From an uncultured Collinsella sp. (lineage in GTDB: Bacteria; Actinomycetota; Coriobacteriia; Coriobacteriales; Coriobacteriaceae): DNA of 27,277 bases. This document shows positions 25,324 to 27,277 of this stretch, piece after piece (positions within the stretch are counted from its first letter, which is position 1; every line of letters begins with the position of its first letter). The position numbers and the translations under genes were made by a program. The stretch lies in NCBI GenBank assembly GCA_905209455.1, contig CAJLTA010000027.1:1-27277 (forward strand), written 5' to 3'. The notes under the pieces were generated by a model. The model did no database searches. It was not told where the DNA came from and was given only the letters and a program-made list of their open reading frames with translations.

Positions 25324-25420
25324 CAATTTCGTGTACTTCAGATACACACTTTTCTACTATTTCGTGTATTCCAAGTACATGAGATCGTACTAAACTATGT
25401 ATCTGAAGTACACGAAATTG
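25324..25420 (+). promoter_or_regulatory. Array of three phased operator-like sites before the AAA/DUF4143 gene
   Basis: Three 17-bp sites with the pattern GTGTA-N7-TACAY are seen: GTGTACTTCAGATACAC (25331-25347), GTGTATTCCAAGTACAT (25364-25380), and the inverted copy ATGTATCTGAAGTACAC (25397-25413). Their centres (25339, 25372, 25405) are exactly 33 bp apart, about three helical turns. TTTC flanks each site on its outer side. Sites 1 and 3 extend to a perfect 23-bp inverted repeat (25324-25346, 25398-25420). A possible -10 box, TAAACT (25391-25396), lies between sites 2 and 3, so a repressor would cover the promoter (inferred). Confidence 0.75.
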
Positions 25421-25433
25421 GAAAGGCGGCCCC

Positions 25434-26804
25434 ATGCGCAGATCAATCGAATCCGTTATCGAATCATGGGCGACAAAGGACGCGTCGCGCCCCCTCCTCA
25501 TCCGTGGTGCGCGACGCGTAGGCAAAACGTACGTTGCCGAGGAAATCGGCAGACGAATCGCCGGCGATGCGTTTGTCAAACTCGACTTTCAGACCGATCT
25601 TGAGCTGATCGCTCCGCTGTTCGACTGTCCCACCGACGACGTTGACGCCATCGTGGCGCGAATCTCAGACTATAAACGCACCCCCATTCGCAAAGAAACC
25701 GCCTTCATCCTGTTTGACGAGGTGCAGCTCTGCGAACGGGCGCTCAACTCGCTTCGCTTTTTTTCGGGTTCGGGCTGGCGCATATGCGCGACCGGCAGTC
25801 AGCTCGGCGTCGCCACGCGCAAGCGCAAGTTGCCTTTTCCCAGCGGCGTTCGTCAAGAGACCATGCATCCTATGTCGTTCGAGGAGTTTCTCTGGGCGCT
25901 CGACGAGGAGCAGATGGCCAATGCCATTCGTACCCACGCCGGCACGCTCGAGACCTACGCCGCGCACCAAGCCGCGCTCAGCCTGTTTCATCGATACCAG
26001 ATCGTGGGCGGCATGCCCGCCGCCGTCAACGCATATCGCAAGACGTTATCCATCGAGGATGCGCGCGTCGAGCAGCGCGAAATCGACGAGACCTATACCG
26101 CCGATATGACCGACCCCGAAAACGGGATCAGCGGCGTGGCGGCGCGCAAGGTCTGGCGCTCCATTCCGTCCCAGCTGCTGAGATCGTCCACAAAAAAATT
26201 CAAGTACTCCGAGGTCGAACGCGGAGGCCGTCGCGCCAAGCTTATCGAGCCGCTCGACTGGCTCGAAGGCGCCGGCATCATATCGGTCAACAACCTGACC
26301 GAAGGCATCGAGCCTCCCCTCGTTCCCTTCGACGACGAAGATGGAAGTTTCTTTAAGGTCTATCTTCTCGATACCGGCCTCATGTTCTACAAACTCGGCA
26401 TCAACCCGCGGCTCTGGCTCGACCTCAAAGAGGATTCCGCCATAGCGCTATCTTCCGACTTCCGAGGCGCCCTGGCGGAAAACTCGGTCATGCAAGCATT
26501 TTCGGGCAATGGCTTGCAGACGTATTACTGGGTGCCGCCGTCGTCTTGGAAGACGACCGGCGAGCTCGATTTTTTACTTCAGACCGACCGTATGGAAATT
26601 GTGCCCGTCGAAGTAAAGTCCGCACGTAACGTGCGCGCGAGAACCCTCGGGTCGTTTATGGACAAAGCCCGATCGCCATATGCCTACATTTTGTCCGAGA
26701 ACAATTTTTCCCGCAGCGAAACCGATGACGGGCGCGAGCTGCGCCACCTCCCCTTGTACGCAGCGGGCTTTATTGGAGCAAACTGCCTCAAGAGCAGTCT
26801 GTAA
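25434..26804 (+). CDS. AAA+ family ATPase with DUF4143 C-terminal domain
   Basis: The 456-residue protein has a P-loop GARRVGKT (25-32) and Walker B FILFDEVQ (Asp95-Glu96) in the N-terminal ATPase. A middle helical/winged region follows, then a C-terminal domain with a PD-(D/E)xK-like pattern: Glu349 in ALAENSVMQ, Asp379 in GELDF, and Glu393-x-Lys395 in VPVEVKS. DUF4143 ATPases occur in many copies in gut bacteria and archaea; their function is not established, and the nuclease-like residues are suggestive only. ATG 25434 follows GGAAAGG. The gene is preceded by three phased operator sites and followed, after 33 bp, by a truncated phosphatase gene. Confidence 0.9.
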   Translation: MRRSIESVIESWATKDASRPLLIRGARRVGKTYVAEEIGRRIAGDAFVKLDFQTDLELIAPLFDCPTDDVDAIVARISDYKRTPIRKETAFILFDEVQLCERALNSLRFFSGSGWRICATGSQLGVATRKRKLPFPSGVRQETMHPMSFEEFLWALDEEQMANAIRTHAGTLETYAAHQAALSLFHRYQIVGGMPAAVNAYRKTLSIEDARVEQREIDETYTADMTDPENGISGVAARKVWRSIPSQLLRSSTKKFKYSEVERGGRRAKLIEPLDWLEGAGIISVNNLTEGIEPPLVPFDDEDGSFFKVYLLDTGLMFYKLGINPRLWLDLKEDSAIALSSDFRGALAENSVMQAFSGNGLQTYYWVPPSSWKTTGELDFLLQTDRMEIVPVEVKSARNVRARTLGSFMDKARSPYAYILSENNFSRSETDDGRELRHLPLYAAGFIGANCLKSSL

Positions 26805-26837
26805 GCCCTGCGCGACCGCCTAGAAAGGAAGCCGCTC

Positions 26838-26891
26838 ATGCAACGCATTCTTTTTATCTGCTATGGAAACATCTGTCGCTCGACGAGGTAA
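26838..26891 (+). pseudogene. Low-molecular-weight protein tyrosine phosphatase, truncated after the P-loop
   Basis: From ATG 26838 (GAAAGGA upstream) the frame reads MQRILFICYGNICRSTR and stops at 26891. ILFxCxGNICRS is the start of low-molecular-weight phosphatases, with the catalytic Cys and Arg of the CX5R loop. Intact members continue ..SPMAE for another 140 residues. Here the match ends abruptly after CRS, and nothing downstream in any frame continues it. An insertion or rearrangement at about 26882-26886 is the likely cause. Without the remaining fold it is not functional. Confidence 0.8.
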
Positions 26892-27053
26892 CCGCTGATT
26901 ATCAGGCGTATTAACCATTCAAATCATCTGGTCTACTACCTTTTTACTACTCATTAGAGGCTCAGGCACGACAGGCCAGATGGTTCCGCTTTTCACAACA
27001 GCCTACTTTTTCGACCGTTCAACAGGTCAGTAGATTAAATAGCTTATCAGCAT
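26892..27053. other. AT-rich non-coding stretch beyond the broken phosphatase gene
   Basis: There is no open frame of note. It is richer in A and T than the genes before it. A 7-bp inverted repeat CATCTGG/CCAGATG (26925-26931, 26976-26982) is present, but I cannot identify the element. It probably belongs to the sequence inserted into the phosphatase gene. Confidence 0.5.
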
Positions 27054-27091
27054 GCTAGAGTTGTACCTGCTACACAGCTCTAGCATTTTTT
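27054..27091 (+). terminator. Intrinsic terminator on the plus strand
   Basis: GCTAGAGTTGT (27054-27064) pairs with ACAGCTCTAGC (27074-27084), 11 bp including one G-U pair, with a 9-base loop, followed by A and six T (27086-27091). It would stop transcripts arriving from the ATPase gene before they reach the frame at 27230. Confidence 0.75.
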
Positions 27092-27200
27092 AATGCTCGC
27101 GCTTCACAACTGAAGACACTCAAGTCAGTGACAAGGAGGGGTATTTGCCCTTTCTCCTTGCTGACTCGTGCTACCGCGAAGCGCTTGGAGCTGTGTAGCA
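27068..27200. repeat. 133-nt structured element closed by a 13-bp perfect stem
   Basis: TGCTACACAGCTC (27068-27080) and GAGCTGTGTAGCA (27188-27200) are perfect inverted arms. Inside is a second hairpin, AGTCAG plus CAAGGAG (27123-27128, 27132-27138) with CTCCTTG plus CTGACT (27154-27166), 13 bp with a 3-base bulge, capped by GGG/CCC. There is also a small AGCATT/AATGCT hairpin. The left arm overlaps the terminator stem, so the two cannot form together. It may be a structured RNA or part of a mobile-element end. Confidence 0.65.
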
Positions 27201-27226
27201 ACTGTGGGTGGATACTCCTCCTTTTC

Positions 27227-27265
27227 AATATGAGCAGGACATTGTCAAGAGGCAAAATCGGGCCT
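27227..27265. repeat. Right copy of the 39-bp terminal inverted repeat
   Basis: This is the exact reverse complement of bases 1-39. Together with its outward reading frame it marks the presence of the same sequence at both window edges in opposite orientation. Confidence 0.8.
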
Positions 27266-27277
27266 GGCCCCAACGAT
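27230..27277 (+). CDS. Possible start of a protein running off the window end
   Basis: ATG 27230 opens MSRTLSRGKIGPGPND and continues off the right end. The same first 12 codons run off the left end on the minus strand. No ribosome site is visible before either copy, and the opposite strand offers a competing reading as the last 12 codons of a frame ending LTMSCSY. I do not recognise either peptide. It is kept only because the sequence is duplicated exactly. Confidence 0.25.
   Translation, partial: MSRTLSRGKIGPGPND

Noticed and set aside
25294..25579. Short open frames on both strands with repeated FRVLQIH/EVHEI-like words
   Set aside because: The repeated peptides are translations of the three operator-like DNA sites, not evidence of a protein.
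27165..27185. T-box-like word GTGCTACCGCG
   Set aside because: It is one base off the T-box core, but there is no stem I, specifier loop or following terminator in the right order, so I treat it as chance.
27068..27200. Retron-like non-coding RNA with closed a1/a2 arms
   Set aside because: The paired ends and inner hairpins invite the idea, but no reverse transcriptase gene is in the window and no branching guanosine context is evident.
27070..27273. 67-codon minus-strand frame at the right end
   Set aside because: It crosses the inverted repeat structure and has no ribosome site; the part shared with the left end is only the 39-bp repeat.

Overview
The window looks like chromosomal DNA of a GC-rich Gram-positive bacterium of the class Coriobacteriia, most likely Collinsella or a close relative. 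This is an inference from gene content, gene order and the style of the intergenic repeats; no rRNA or other marker gene is present. Nearly everything from 243 to 23723 is on the minus strand. Only the last two intact genes (an MFS exporter and an AAA/DUF4143 ATPase) and a broken gene lie on the plus strand. No tRNA, rRNA, CRISPR array or complete transposase was seen.

Reading the minus strand in the direction of transcription: an ABC importer for a polar amino acid (binding protein, permease, ATPase) is followed by an M20 metallopeptidase, a set that fits amino acid/peptide scavenging. Next come prfA (release factor 1), prmC (the methylase of its GGQ glutamine) and tsaC (tRNA threonylcarbamoyladenosine synthesis), a translation cluster also seen in other Gram-positives. 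Here it is split by a repeat element after prfA and a HigBA-type toxin-antitoxin module after prmC. Then come glpK, upp and the complete F1Fo ATP synthase operon in the usual order (small membrane protein, atpB, E, F, H, A, G, D, C). This is closed by a strong intrinsic terminator and followed by murA and an LCP cell-wall ligase. An aldose-1-epimerase-like gene and a coriobacterial-type membrane protein lie upstream of the ABC operon.

The most interesting material is non-coding. (1) Three copies of a composite, multi-hairpin repeat sit directly behind the stop codons of minus-strand genes (LCP, prfA, epimerase). Their stems change in compensatory fashion while the loops stay fixed, and the 37-nt central hairpin of one copy is the exact reverse complement of another although its flanks are not inverted. 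(2) Three 17-bp operator-like sites with centres exactly 33 bp apart stand in front of the AAA/DUF4143 ATPase gene, the outer two forming a perfect 23-bp inverted repeat. (3) The two ends of the window share a perfect 39-bp inverted repeat. At the right end it lies beyond a low-molecular-weight phosphatase gene cut just after its P-loop, and behind a terminator and a 13-bp-closed RNA-like structure, which suggests a multicopy mobile element at the edge of the window. (4) Further perfect palindromes resembling REP-type elements occur at 17158, 23813 and 23895.
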